Below, piece by piece: positions 17,679 through 27,581 of a stretch of DNA of 64,000 bases. Numbering within the stretch: the first letter of the stretch is position 1; every line of letters starts with the position of its first letter. The notes under the pieces are model-generated. The model worked only from the letters and a program-made list of their open reading frames with translations. It searched no databases and was not told the DNA's origin. Location of the stretch: assembly GCA_943789465.1 (NCBI GenBank), contig CALSUF010000001.1, forward strand, positions 310,001 to 374,000, given 5' to 3'. The stretch is from an uncultured Flavobacteriaceae bacterium. GTDB lineage: Bacteria; Bacteroidota; Bacteroidia; Flavobacteriales; Flavobacteriaceae. Position numbers and translations under genes: made by a program.

Positions 17679-19850
17679 TTAACTATTTAATATAAAGTCT
17701 AAGTGTTTTTTTACTAAGTCGGCTTGTTTGACACGGACCTCTACCTCATCACCTAATTGGTATTTAGTTTTTGTTCGTTCTCCAATTAAAGCAAATTCTT
17801 CTGCATCAAATCTATAAAAATCACCTTTAATATCTCTAATTCTTATCATGCCTTCACATTTATTTTCTATAATTTCAACATACATTCCCCATTCGGTCAC
17901 ACCAGAAATAACTCCTAAAAAGGTCTCCTCTTTGTGGTCTTGCATGTATTTAACTTGCATGTATTTTATAGAGTCACGTTCTGCTTTTGTAGCTAAATAT
18001 TCCATATTAGAAGAATGCTTACATTTTTCTTCATAAACAGCTTCGTTGGTTGATTTATTACCATCCAAATAGTATTGTAACAAACGGTGTGCCATAACAT
18101 CTGGATAGCGTCGAATTGGTGATGTAAAATGGCTATAGTGATTAAAAGCAAGACCATAATGGCCTATGTTTTTTGTGGAGTAGGCTGCTTTACTCATACA
18201 ACGTATTGTGAGTGTATCTACGAGGTTTTGTTCTTTAGTTCCTTTTACATTTTTTAAAAGAGTGTTTAATGAGTGTGTGGTAGTTTGTTTATTTTTAAAA
18301 TTTAATTGGTGTCCAAATTGAGATACAATTCTTTGAAGTCCTGCTAACTTTTGATCATCCGGTTCATCGTGAGTTCTATAAATAAATGTTTTTTGTGGTG
18401 ATTGTTTTCCAATAAATTCCGCTACTTTTTTATTTGCTAATAACATGAACTCTTCAATAAGTTTATTGGCATCTTTTGATGTTTTAAAAAAAACACCAAC
18501 AGGGTTATTCGCTTCATCAAGGTTGAACTTAACCTCTGCTTTATCAAAAGATATGGCGCCATCTTTCATGCGTTTTAATCGCATGATTTTTGCTAGTTCA
18601 TCTAATTTTAAGATGGCATTTTTAATAGTATTTTCTGTAGTATATGCTTCGTTTGTTATAGATATTTCTTTAGGAATTATACAATCTTGTGTTTCTATAA
18701 TGTGCTGGGCTTCTTCATAAGCAAAACGTGCATCACTATAAGTGACTGTTCTTCCAAACCACTGATTTTCTATACCTGCTTTATTATTAATTTCAAAGAC
18801 AGCAGAGAATGTATATTTTTCTTCTAAAGGGCGTAATGAACAGGCATTATTTGATAAAACCTCTGGAAGCATAGGAACCACTCTATCTACCAAATAAACA
18901 GAGGTCGCACGTTCGTAAGCTTCGTCATCCAAAATAGTTCCTTCTTGTAAATAATGAGACACATCAGCAATATGAATCCCTATTTCATAGTTTCCATTGT
19001 CTAGTTTTTTAAATGATAGAGCATCATCAAAATCTTTTGCATCTTTAGGGTCTATTGTAAAAGTTAAGGTAGATCGCATGTCGCGACGTTTTGTAATTTC
19101 TGAATCTGTAATAGAAGTATCTATATTGTTAGCAAAACTTTCTACTTCGTGAGGAAATTCGTATGGTAATCCATATTCAGCCAATATGGAATGAATTTCT
19201 GTGTTGTGATCACCAGGCTTCCCTAATATTTTAATAATACTTCCATTAGGGCAATCGGCTTTTTCTGGCCATTCTTCTAAAGTTACAAGTACTTTATCTC
19301 CATCTTCCGCTTTCATTGTTTTAGATAGAGGTATAAATACATCTACTGGCATTTTATTACTATCGGGGACAACAAAAGCAAATTTTGCGTTGAGTTGTAC
19401 AATACCTACATATTCTGTACGGGCTCGTTTGATAATTTGAGTTATTTCTCCTTCTTGTTTTCCATTTTTTTTACGTTTATAAATATAGAGTTCAACGGTG
19501 TCGCCGTGTAAGGCTTTATGCATATTATTGGACGCTATAAAAATATCTTCTTCAAATGCTTCACTTATGATATAAGCATTACCTCTAGAAGCCATATCTA
19601 CTGTTCCTATAAAGTATTCTGTAGAAGTGATTATTTGAAATTTCCCTCGTTCTACTTCTTCTATTTCTTTTTGACCAGCAAGTTTGTGTAGATTTTTTAT
19701 AATTTGGTTACGACTACTAGCATCATTAACCTTTAGTTTAGCTGCAATTTGTTTGTGGTTGAATGTTTGTTTTCTATCGGCTTTAAGGATAGTTAATATA
19801 CTTTGACTGTAATTTTTAACCGATTGTTTGTTATTCTTTTTTCTTTTCAT
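17679..19850 (-). CDS. rnr: Ribonuclease R
   Basis: This 723-residue 3'-5' exoribonuclease has an N-terminal winged-helix/cold-shock region, the RNB catalytic domain with the acidic metal-binding motif IDPKDAKDFDDALSF near residue 270, HYSHFTSPIRRYPDVMAHRLL near 580, and a C-terminal S1 domain (EETFLGVISGVTEWGMYVEI). It degrades structured RNA and takes part in mRNA and rRNA quality control. Length is normal. A perfect -7 box, TAGCTTTG, lies at 19869-19876 on the reverse strand, with TTTTG 15 bases upstream of it (short spacing). Confidence 0.95.
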   Translation of the reverse strand: MKRKKNNKQSVKNYSQSILTILKADRKQTFNHKQIAAKLKVNDASSRNQIIKNLHKLAGQKEIEEVERGKFQIITSTEYFIGTVDMASRGNAYIISEAFEEDIFIASNNMHKALHGDTVELYIYKRKKNGKQEGEITQIIKRARTEYVGIVQLNAKFAFVVPDSNKMPVDVFIPLSKTMKAEDGDKVLVTLEEWPEKADCPNGSIIKILGKPGDHNTEIHSILAEYGLPYEFPHEVESFANNIDTSITDSEITKRRDMRSTLTFTIDPKDAKDFDDALSFKKLDNGNYEIGIHIADVSHYLQEGTILDDEAYERATSVYLVDRVVPMLPEVLSNNACSLRPLEEKYTFSAVFEINNKAGIENQWFGRTVTYSDARFAYEEAQHIIETQDCIIPKEISITNEAYTTENTIKNAILKLDELAKIMRLKRMKDGAISFDKAEVKFNLDEANNPVGVFFKTSKDANKLIEEFMLLANKKVAEFIGKQSPQKTFIYRTHDEPDDQKLAGLQRIVSQFGHQLNFKNKQTTTHSLNTLLKNVKGTKEQNLVDTLTIRCMSKAAYSTKNIGHYGLAFNHYSHFTSPIRRYPDVMAHRLLQYYLDGNKSTNEAVYEEKCKHSSNMEYLATKAERDSIKYMQVKYMQDHKEETFLGVISGVTEWGMYVEIIENKCEGMIRIRDIKGDFYRFDAEEFALIGERTKTKYQLGDEVEVRVKQADLVKKHLDFILNS

Positions 19851-20394
19851 TTAATCTATGTAATTAAGCAAAGCTACTACTTTAATTCAACCAAAAGTCT
19901 TCTCTTTTTTAACTTTATCCACATTTAATACAATCATATTAATTTTTTATTAAATTATTTAAAAACTAATGGTGTTTATTATAGTGTGTGAACAGCTCAT
20001 ATAAGTTTATTTAAATTTAGTAGTTTTCTTTGTTATATACATTTTATAAACATATAATAAACATTTATTTTTAATTTAAAGGTTTAATAAAGAATAACTT
20101 AACTACTATTGTTATCAACTGTTCATAACCTTAATTCACATAAAAATACTTATAAATAATTTTGTATTTATTGTTTATAAAGACCTTTTTAGTAGTGATA
20201 AGTAAAGAACTAAAAAAGATAACTTAATTAGTTTTTTATTTTTAAATATCCGCTTGATAAAATAATTTGATATATAAAAATTAAGTTTTCATAATCGTTC
20301 ATTAATTATTAACAACTAATTAAAAAGGCTATGAACAATTTAAATTAGGTAACACACTTTTTTGTAAATTTACTAATAAATAAAGTTATAGCAA
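19851..20394. other. Very AT-rich gap with DnaA-box-like sites; candidate origin
   Basis: These 544 bases have no gene and are roughly 85% A+T in the parts I counted. They hold one perfect DnaA box, TTATCCACA at 19915-19923, and looser relatives TTATCAACT (20112-20120), TTATGAACA on the reverse strand (20120-20128) and TTATTAACA (20306-20314). A near-perfect palindrome, GTTATCAACTGTTCATAAC, spans 20111-20129, and TATGAACA recurs at 20330-20337. Genes on both sides point outward (rnr left, rpiB right). It could be oriC or simply a divergent promoter region; dnaA is not in the window. Confidence 0.3.
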
Positions 20395-20826
20395 ATGAAC
20401 ATATCAATAGGAAACGACCACGCAGGAACGGATTATAAATTTAGAATTATAGAGTTTCTTAAATCAAAAAAAATAGAGGTTAAAAATTACGGAACAGATC
20501 TTGAATCTAGTGTAGATTATCCAGATTTTGTACATCCTGTTGCAAAAGATGTTGCATCAAAACGCTCTTCTTTTGGTATTTTAATTTGTGGAAGTGCAAA
20601 CGGTGTTGCTATGACAGCTAATAAGTATTCTGAGATAAGAGCTGGTATATGTTGGACTAGTGAAATTGTGTCTTTAATTCGTCAACATAACAACGCAAAT
20701 ATTCTTTGCATTCCTGCCCGTTTTACAGAAATAGATCAAGTTTTAGAAATGGTTGAGATATTTTTAAACACTGAATTTGAAGGCGGACGTCATCAAAATC
20801 GAATAAATAAAATACAACCTTGCTAA
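20395..20826 (+). CDS. rpiB: RpiB/LacA/LacB family sugar-phosphate isomerase
   Basis: This 143-residue protein has the RpiB pattern: NISIGNDHAGTDYKFRIIEFL at the start, SVDYPDFVHPVAKDV with the conserved Asp-Tyr-Pro, GILICGSANGVAMTANK (the active-site loop, with Ser where many RpiB have Cys or Thr nearby), and RAGICWTSEIVSLIRQHNNANILCIPAR. It interconverts ribose 5-phosphate and ribulose 5-phosphate in the pentose phosphate pathway. Its stop is directly followed by the ATG of a GNAT gene. Confidence 0.92.
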   Translation: MNISIGNDHAGTDYKFRIIEFLKSKKIEVKNYGTDLESSVDYPDFVHPVAKDVASKRSSFGILICGSANGVAMTANKYSEIRAGICWTSEIVSLIRQHNNANILCIPARFTEIDQVLEMVEIFLNTEFEGGRHQNRINKIQPC

Positions 20827-21273
20827 ATGATGTTAGATATTTATGTTAAAACATTTAACCAACTCTCTTTAGAGGAACTCTATTATTTATTACAATTAAG
20901 AAGTGAAGTTTTTGTGGTGGAACAAGATTGTGTATACCAAGATGTGGATGGTAAAGACCAAAAAGCACTTCATGTCATAGGAAAAAAAGGGAATAATATC
21001 ATAGGGTATACACGGATTTTTAAACCAGGCGATTATTTCAAAGAAGCGAGTATAGGGCGTGTGGTTGTTGCAGAGAAAGAACGGCATTTAAAGTACGGAA
21101 ATGAGCTTATGAACGCCTCTATTAAGGCTATTGAATCTTCTTTTCAAGTGAATAAAATAAAACTTTCGGCACAAAAATATTTAGAAAATTTTTATTCCAA
21201 TTTAGGGTTTAAAACAATTGGAGAACCTTATTTAGAAGATGGAATCCCACACATCGCTATGGTAAAAAATTAG
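20827..21273 (+). CDS. GNAT N-acetyltransferase, ElaA type
   Basis: This 148-residue protein has the ElaA-like beginning LSLEELYYLLQLRSEVFVVEQDCVYQDVDGKDQ, and the acetyl-CoA-binding segment around SIGRVVVAEKERHLKYGNELM. The end LENFYSNLGFKTIGEPYLEDGIPHIAMVK fits the family. Substrate is unknown. The start codon begins at the base after the rpiB stop, and the stop overlaps the convergent OmpA gene by 4 bases. Confidence 0.85.
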   Translation: MMLDIYVKTFNQLSLEELYYLLQLRSEVFVVEQDCVYQDVDGKDQKALHVIGKKGNNIIGYTRIFKPGDYFKEASIGRVVVAEKERHLKYGNELMNASIKAIESSFQVNKIKLSAQKYLENFYSNLGFKTIGEPYLEDGIPHIAMVKN

Positions 21274-22106
21274 TTCTTTTTAGAAATGGATGTTATTTTA
21301 ATCTCAACACGTTTATCGTACTTCTTTGCTTTTCCAAGTGGATATTTGTTTTTTAAACCTACATAGCGCATACGAGTTTTTTTAATTCCTTGTTGGACTA
21401 AATAATCATAAATATATTTTGCCCTAGCTAATGATAAGTTTCTTTTTCCTGTCTTTCTATCGACAGCATCTCTTGCATTTTTTGTACAACAAACATGCCC
21501 TTGAATTGTAAAATAAATATCATCTCTTTCTCGCAAGTCTTCAGCTATCTTTTCTAGAACTGGAACAGATTCGTTTTCTAAATAACTATACCCTGTTTTA
21601 AATAAAATATTGTCAAGTGTTATTTTATCTCCTACTTCTAATTTATTATTAAGAAAACCTTGTTTTTTACCGATCTCATTTACTTCCTTCAGTACAGGCG
21701 TCGTCACTACATATTTTACATTAATTTCTACCTTCCGGTTTAACCCTCTAATAATATTAAGATTATCAGAAGAAATTAGGCGTAATAAAATTTCTCCTTT
21801 ACCGTCAACATTACTAATAAGGTTATCATCTACTCCAAAATTGGAAAATATTTTTTTGATTGCATTTGCTCTGTTTTGTGACAAGGTTAAATTATATGAG
21901 TCTGTACCACGGTCGTCACAAAACCCATAAATAGAAATGCGTTCTATTTCAATATCTTTTAAACTTTGAACAAACAATACAAGCCGGTTTGCTTCAATTT
22001 CAGGGACATTATATTGACCGGTTTCAAAATAAACAACATGTGTATTATCAGACTGAGCCTGTGCTACATTCGTTAAAAAAAACAGTAAAAAAATAATCTT
22101 TTTCAT
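21270..22106 (-). CDS. Exported protein with two OmpA-like peptidoglycan-binding domains
   Basis: This 278-residue protein has a signal peptide (about 1-17) and two tandem OmpA-C-like domains: one about residues 24-130 (GFCDDRGTDSYNLTLSQNRANAIKKIF) and one about 155-272 (LFKTGYSYLENESVPVLEKIAEDL, then NLSLARAKYIYDYLVQQGI). There is no beta-barrel. It probably sits in the periplasm and binds peptidoglycan. The second domain carries an inserted GHVCCTKNARDAVDRKTGK loop. It follows the S41 peptidase after 36 bases. Confidence 0.85.
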   Translation of the reverse strand: MKKIIFLLFFLTNVAQAQSDNTHVVYFETGQYNVPEIEANRLVLFVQSLKDIEIERISIYGFCDDRGTDSYNLTLSQNRANAIKKIFSNFGVDDNLISNVDGKGEILLRLISSDNLNIIRGLNRKVEINVKYVVTTPVLKEVNEIGKKQGFLNNKLEVGDKITLDNILFKTGYSYLENESVPVLEKIAEDLRERDDIYFTIQGHVCCTKNARDAVDRKTGKRNLSLARAKYIYDYLVQQGIKKTRMRYVGLKNKYPLGKAKKYDKRVEIKITSISKKN

Positions 22107-22142
22107 CTTACTTTTTATTTCTAATACTCATTAAATAAGTAT

Positions 22143-23777
22143 CTATTTCAATATATTTTGATAGGTCTGTGTATCGTTTAGAATCTCTTGTGCATTAAAT
22201 ACTTCTGTATTTGTTGCTATAAAATAAGCGTACATTCCTTCTCTGTAAAAATAGCGTTTTATTATTTCACTCTCCAAAACAGCTATAATATCTGCCTCAA
22301 ATGTATCCATTAATTTTAATTTTGATTCTTGAATAGCTGCATTTAAACCTTTAAATTGCTCTTCCATAGTTCCAAACCCTTCTTTAGACATCGTTGTTTT
22401 TAATTGATTTATATCTTCTTGAGTTTTTCCAATCGTATTGTACTTTTCTTCAACACTCATTTTTTTGAAATATTCAAAATCTTTTTTATTTAAACGAAGC
22501 TCTTCTATATTTTCAACGGAGTTGTTGTAATAATATTGGTTAGAATAGTCAAAAATCAATGGACTTTTCAAGAGTGTTTCTATGAATTTATTAGGGCTTT
22601 CGACACCAACAATAATGTCTGGATTGATACCGCCACCATCGTAAACAGTACGACCGTTTTTAGTTTTAAATGTGGAATATTGTTTTTTATCGAAGCGGAC
22701 AGCCATACCATCGTCTCCTTTATTTCTATAGTCTAAGGCTTGTATGCAGCGACCAGACGGGGTGTAATAACGGGAAATGGTTACTTTCAGTTGGGATCCA
22801 TAAGGCAAAGGCATTGGTTTTTGAACCAATCCTTTTCCAAAACTCCTTTTACCAATAATGACCGCGCGATCCAAATCTTGCAAAGCCCCCGCTACAATTT
22901 CACTTGCTGAAGCACTGTTTTGATTTATCAAAATAACCAAAGGAATTTCTAAACTTAAAGGTTGTTTTTGAGTTTCAAAGACTTGGTTGTAGGCTTCTAT
23001 ATTTGATTTTGTAGACACCACCAATTGATCTTTAGGTACAAATAAGTTTACAATTTTAACCGCTTCATGAAGCAACCCACCGGGATTGTTCCTCAAATCC
23101 AAAATAATTCCTTTTGCTTCATCTATAAGCATTAATTTAAGTGCGCTCTCTACCTCTTTGGAAGCTGTTTTTGAAAAACGATCTAAAGCAATATAGCCGA
23201 TACCATTTGTTAATAGTTTGGACACGGGTACTGCTTTTGGTGTTACATCGCCACGCGCTACCACTACCTCTTTTTTTGCACCCCCGTTTCGAAGGTAAGT
23301 CAATGCAACCGTCGTATTTTTTTTACCATTCAAAAATTGGATTGCACTTTCTTGTAAACTACTTACTTCAACCCCATCAATTTTAATAATTTCATCACCA
23401 GCCTTTAAACCAACCTTGTCTGCGGGTAAATCTTTATACACTTCTACTATAACTAATTTATTTTTGGAAGTATTGATCGTTGCTCCAATCCCCACATAGG
23501 CACCAGACTGATAGATTCGAGCCTTCTCTATATCCTGTTCGTTCATGTATGTGGTATAGGGATCTAACCCCTTCAACATTTGATTAACGCTCTGCTGCAT
23601 CAAATCCGCTGGATTTGTTTTATCCACATAATTCATATTGACTTCTTTAAACAGTGTCGTGAAAATATCTAACTGTTTGGCAATCTCGAAATAGTCATTT
23701 TTATAGGCGGTTGTTGAAATAAAAACCAATAATATAACCCCCAAAAACACCCCTCTTTTTTTAAGATAATTTCTCAT
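22143..23777 (-). CDS. S41 family C-terminal processing peptidase
   Basis: This 544-residue CtpA-like protease has an N-terminal membrane/signal segment, a PDZ domain (about 95-175, GIGATINTSKNKLVIVEVY and GLKAGDEIIKIDGVEV), and the S41 core with the nucleophile in INQNSASASEIVAGAL near residue 290 and the lysine in GKRSFGKGLVQ. It cleaves proteins from their C-terminus in the periplasm. A C-terminal helical extension of about 150 residues is present. The start overlaps the end of rnpA by 17 bases. Confidence 0.93.
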   Translation of the reverse strand: MRNYLKKRGVFLGVILLVFISTTAYKNDYFEIAKQLDIFTTLFKEVNMNYVDKTNPADLMQQSVNQMLKGLDPYTTYMNEQDIEKARIYQSGAYVGIGATINTSKNKLVIVEVYKDLPADKVGLKAGDEIIKIDGVEVSSLQESAIQFLNGKKNTTVALTYLRNGGAKKEVVVARGDVTPKAVPVSKLLTNGIGYIALDRFSKTASKEVESALKLMLIDEAKGIILDLRNNPGGLLHEAVKIVNLFVPKDQLVVSTKSNIEAYNQVFETQKQPLSLEIPLVILINQNSASASEIVAGALQDLDRAVIIGKRSFGKGLVQKPMPLPYGSQLKVTISRYYTPSGRCIQALDYRNKGDDGMAVRFDKKQYSTFKTKNGRTVYDGGGINPDIIVGVESPNKFIETLLKSPLIFDYSNQYYYNNSVENIEELRLNKKDFEYFKKMSVEEKYNTIGKTQEDINQLKTTMSKEGFGTMEEQFKGLNAAIQESKLKLMDTFEADIIAVLESEIIKRYFYREGMYAYFIATNTEVFNAQEILNDTQTYQNILK

Positions 23778-24114
23778 TCGATTGTTTTTTATTAAAACGT
23801 TTTATTAGAAATTCAAACTGCTCTTTTAGTTGTGCCGACTCAGGCATTTCTTTACCAACATACAAAACCATCAAGCTAAATTTGGACTCCATTTTGTCAA
23901 GTTTATCCGAAAGTTGTTTTTCTATTGCCACTCTTAAAAGCCGTTTGATTCGGTTGCGGTCGATAGCGTTTTTAAAATGTTTTTTACTCACAGAAACTCC
24001 CACCAAATGTTGGTCAGAACCTCTTAAATACACCATTCTTAAAGGAAATGCACCTACAGAAATACCGGTCATGAACAACTGTTCTATTTGCTTTTTTCCT
24101 TTTAAACGCTCCAT
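23761..24114 (-). CDS. rnpA: Ribonuclease P protein component
   Basis: This 117-residue basic protein carries the RnpA hallmark: RLKGKKQIEQLF at the start, VGVSVSKKHFKNAIDRNRIKRLLRVAIEK with the RNR segment near residue 55, and a basic tail. It binds the RNase P RNA and helps mature tRNA 5' ends. Here it lies inside a protease cluster and not beside rpmH, as it would in most bacteria. It starts 3 bases after the M1 peptidase stop and overlaps the S41 gene. Confidence 0.92.
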   Translation of the reverse strand: MERLKGKKQIEQLFMTGISVGAFPLRMVYLRGSDQHLVGVSVSKKHFKNAIDRNRIKRLLRVAIEKQLSDKLDKMESKFSLMVLYVGKEMPESAQLKEQFEFLIKRFNKKQSNEKLS

Positions 24115-24117
24115 AGA

Positions 24118-25947
24118 TTATAATACTTTAAGCTGATTGTTTTCCTTATTGACATCTGCTGTAGCCTTATTGATATCCACAGTAATAGTATCTATTTTGG
24201 AAGTGTCCATAGCTACGGAGAAAGTATACTCTGGATATGCCCAAGCCCAATCTTTTAATAACGTTTCACTATCCAAAAGTGGCTTTTCACCTCGCATCAT
24301 CTGTAAAGGAATGTAATAATTTTTTATACCCCCATCTTTCATCAGCACTTGAACCTCTACTGGCATAGGCATCAACCCAATACGTTCTAATGTAATAACT
24401 GTTTGCCCCTCTAAAGAAACAGCACTTTTCACACTATAATCAATCGTATTTATAGTTTGAGTCCAATCAGTTAAAAACCATTCCAACTCTAATCCAGATA
24501 CTTTTTCGGCACAGCGTATAAAATCATTTGGAGTTGGATGCTTAAAAGCCCAGTCATTAAAGTATTTTTTTAAGGTTTTTTCAAAATTCTTTTCACCAAC
24601 AATATATCGTAACTGCGCTAACAATACCGCACCTTTGCTGTAGGTTGAGATGCTATAAGAAGCATTGTATGCAAATCGATCTGCATGCGTACTCATTGGT
24701 TGTTCTTTTCCGCTTTTCGCAAGGCTATAATAACGGTCGTAATGACGCTTTAGCGGTTCTGTTGTGCTTACGCCAAAGATGGTATTTTCAATAAATGTAC
24801 AAGTGTATTCAGCAAAACCCTCATCCAACCACGGGTGTTTACTTTCGTTAGAAGCCATCAAAAACTGAAACCAAGTATGTCCAATTTCGTGTGCTGTGAC
24901 CCCTACCAAGCTTTCGAAACTGCGCTCTCCAGTAATAAGTGTACACATGCCATACTCCATTCCTCCATCGCCACCCTGAATTACAGAGTATTGTTTGTAG
25001 GGATATTTTCCAACAGAGCTGCTATAGTATTGCATGATTTCACTTGTAGGAACCTGCAGGTCTCTCCACCTTTTTTTGTATTTAGGTTTTAAAGATTTTT
25101 TATATAAAAAATGTAACATTGGTCCATCAGGAACTTGTAGAGTATCGTGAATAAAATTAGGATCTGCGGCCCAAGTAAAGTCATGAACGTTGGGTGCTAC
25201 AAAATGCCAGGTAAGAACATCGGATTCTTCTTTTGTTTCTTTAACGCCATAGCCATGTCCAATCTCATTTGGGTTTTGTAAGTACCCTGTACCTCCAACG
25301 GTATACTTTTTGTCAAGAGTTAGCTTTACATCAAAATCACCCCAAACACCGTGAAATTCTCTTCCAATATAAGGGTCTGCGTGCCAACCTTCAAAATCAT
25401 ATTCAGCTATTTTTGGATACCATTGCGCCATCGAGAGCGCTACACCTTCATTGCTGTTTTTTCCAGCTCTGCGAATTACAGGCGGTACTTGTCCTTCAAA
25501 AACCATTTCAAAAACAGCCGATTCTCCCGACTTAATAGAGGTGTTTAATTCAACTTCCAATACTGTTCCGACGACAGTATATTCTAAAGGCATGCTGTTT
25601 TGGGTCAAGCTTATCACGTTTATAAATCCAAGATCTTCTTTTTGAAGTTTACTGATTCTATCACCAACCCTAGAGTCTGCATCTGCAATTGTAATAGAGC
25701 GTACATCCATTTCACTTCCTGGTTGGAAGGCATTATAAAACAAATGATAAAACACCCGTTCTAAATCATCAGGAGAATTATTAGTGTAAATTAGTTTTTG
25801 GGTACCACCGTAACTAAAGGTCTTTACATCCATTTTTACATCCATAGTGTAGTCCACATGTTGCTGCCAATAGCCATAATTATTTTGACCGTAAACAAAA
25901 GACATTATTCCAAAAAAGAAAGCAAGAACAAGAGCGTTATATTTCAT
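24118..25947 (-). CDS. M1 family metallopeptidase
   Basis: This 609-residue exported aminopeptidase has a signal peptide (about 1-20), an N-terminal beta domain, and the zinc site VTAHEIGHTWFQF followed 18 residues later by the third ligand in WLDEGFAEYT. GGDGGMEYGM upstream replaces the GAMEN exopeptidase motif, a common variant in this Bacteroidota group. The protein likely releases amino acids from peptides in the periplasm. It lacks the C-terminal domains of full-length aminopeptidase N. It starts 11 bases after the S8 gene. Confidence 0.93.
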   Translation of the reverse strand: MKYNALVLAFFFGIMSFVYGQNNYGYWQQHVDYTMDVKMDVKTFSYGGTQKLIYTNNSPDDLERVFYHLFYNAFQPGSEMDVRSITIADADSRVGDRISKLQKEDLGFINVISLTQNSMPLEYTVVGTVLEVELNTSIKSGESAVFEMVFEGQVPPVIRRAGKNSNEGVALSMAQWYPKIAEYDFEGWHADPYIGREFHGVWGDFDVKLTLDKKYTVGGTGYLQNPNEIGHGYGVKETKEESDVLTWHFVAPNVHDFTWAADPNFIHDTLQVPDGPMLHFLYKKSLKPKYKKRWRDLQVPTSEIMQYYSSSVGKYPYKQYSVIQGGDGGMEYGMCTLITGERSFESLVGVTAHEIGHTWFQFLMASNESKHPWLDEGFAEYTCTFIENTIFGVSTTEPLKRHYDRYYSLAKSGKEQPMSTHADRFAYNASYSISTYSKGAVLLAQLRYIVGEKNFEKTLKKYFNDWAFKHPTPNDFIRCAEKVSGLELEWFLTDWTQTINTIDYSVKSAVSLEGQTVITLERIGLMPMPVEVQVLMKDGGIKNYYIPLQMMRGEKPLLDSETLLKDWAWAYPEYTFSVAMDTSKIDTITVDINKATADVNKENNQLKVL

Positions 25948-25958
25948 AAGAGTATAGA

Positions 25959-27572
25959 TTATTTAGACAGTTTTTTAGCCATTATTAAAGCATTATAAGC
26001 GTTTACGATATTTCCAGATTGTGATAATTCAGTAAAAGGCACAATACGGCCACTTTCCAAAGATACTTTTTTGTTGATAACAATTCCCGAAGCCATAAGT
26101 ATTTGTTTTACTTGTGCAGCGCTTAAGTTTGGGTATTGAGAAAAAATCAAGGCAGCCACTCCGGCAACTAAAGGCGAAGCCATAGAGGTTCCGCTTGCAA
26201 ACTCATAAGTGTTTTTAGGATAGGTTGAATAAATTTGTGATCCAGGTGCAAATACATCCACCGTGTTTTTCCCATAATTCGAATAACTTGCAGCCAGTGT
26301 CGAGCCATATCTTGGCCCGTTGGAACCAACCTTCAAAAAAGTATTAGAAACCTCAGAACCATTGTTTATTTGATCATTAGGAAAATAATTAATTTGATCG
26401 GTATCTTTACCATCATTTCCAGCAGCAGCCACAATTAACACATCTTTTTCAGCGGCATAAGCAATAGCGTCCCTTACCCAATCACTATGAGGTGAAAATG
26501 CTTTACCGAAACTCATATTGATAACCTTAGCACCATTGTCAACAGCATAATACACACCCAAAGCAACATCTTTATCGTACTCGTCCCCACTAGGAGTATT
26601 TCGAATAGCCATAATTTTAACATTATTTGCTACTCCATTGATACCAATCCCGTTGTTGCGATTTGCTGCGATAATCCCAGAAACATGCGTTCCATGAGTA
26701 CGGCCATTTTTTGCTCTTACATCCCCGTTTCCATAGCTACGATCCTTTAAGTCATTGGGGTTGTCCCCAACAATTTTTCTTCCATCGTAATCTATGTTTA
26801 GATTATAGTCTAAGCGGTCATTAAACCTTTTTAGAGCTGAGCTTAAATCTTTCATTAGAGCCTCGATACTATCAAATCCAAAACCGTAGGACTGTTTGAT
26901 GATTCTTGCGTGCTTGAGTACCTCCCAGTCAGTAGTAAAAACAGCCTCCACATCTTCTTTAGTGTAATTTGGGTTGTTTAGGTACTCCACAATCGCAGTA
27001 TTAGACTCCGTTAATTGTGTTAAAATTTCATCGTATTGCTTTTTATTTCGACTGGTCTTCTCGTACTCTTTGGCAAGCAGCTCCTTTGCCTCTGTATAAC
27101 GAGGGTGGATTGTATCTCCACTAGCCACTAGCCGAACATACTCCAACTGTTCGTTGTCAGCTCCTCCTAAAAAGTTCCAACCATGAACATCGTCGATGTA
27201 TCCATTATTATCATCGTCTTTGCCGTTGTTCGGAATTTCACCAGAATTAACCCAAATATTATCTTTAAGATCCTCGTGATCTATATCGATTCCAGAGTCT
27301 ATAACTGCCACAACAATTGTTTTACTTTTTGGTTTTACCAATTCTTTATAGGCTTTATGCAGACTAATTCCTGGGATTGTATCTGTTTTGAGGTCCAAAT
27401 GGCTCCATTCTTTTTCTTCGGTATCTGTAAGTTCCACCGCTTTAAGCGGGAGGACATCAATATTTTCAATGGGTGTGGATAAGATAGCCGCAGTAGATCC
27501 GCAACTCAAAATAAAGAATAGGCCTAAAAAACAGGCGATTCTTTCAAGTGTTTTATGTAGGTTTGGGTTCAT
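25959..27572 (-). CDS. S8 family subtilisin-like lipoprotein peptidase
   Basis: This 537-residue protein has a lipoprotein signal (FFILSCGS, with the lipid cysteine near residue 24) and a subtilisin core: Asp in VAVIDSGIDIDHEDL near 90, His in GRTHGTHVSGIIAA near 293 and Ser in SGTSMASPLVAGVAAL near 467. The stretch of about 120 residues between the Asp and His regions, with several charged helices, is a family-typical insertion. A calcium-binding-like loop (GKDDDNNGYIDDVHGWNF) follows the Asp. It is probably anchored in an envelope membrane. Confidence 0.93.
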   Translation of the reverse strand: MNPNLHKTLERIACFLGLFFILSCGSTAAILSTPIENIDVLPLKAVELTDTEEKEWSHLDLKTDTIPGISLHKAYKELVKPKSKTIVVAVIDSGIDIDHEDLKDNIWVNSGEIPNNGKDDDNNGYIDDVHGWNFLGGADNEQLEYVRLVASGDTIHPRYTEAKELLAKEYEKTSRNKKQYDEILTQLTESNTAIVEYLNNPNYTKEDVEAVFTTDWEVLKHARIIKQSYGFGFDSIEALMKDLSSALKRFNDRLDYNLNIDYDGRKIVGDNPNDLKDRSYGNGDVRAKNGRTHGTHVSGIIAANRNNGIGINGVANNVKIMAIRNTPSGDEYDKDVALGVYYAVDNGAKVINMSFGKAFSPHSDWVRDAIAYAAEKDVLIVAAAGNDGKDTDQINYFPNDQINNGSEVSNTFLKVGSNGPRYGSTLAASYSNYGKNTVDVFAPGSQIYSTYPKNTYEFASGTSMASPLVAGVAALIFSQYPNLSAAQVKQILMASGIVINKKVSLESGRIVPFTELSQSGNIVNAYNALIMAKKLSK

Positions 27573-27581
27573 TTTTTTAGA

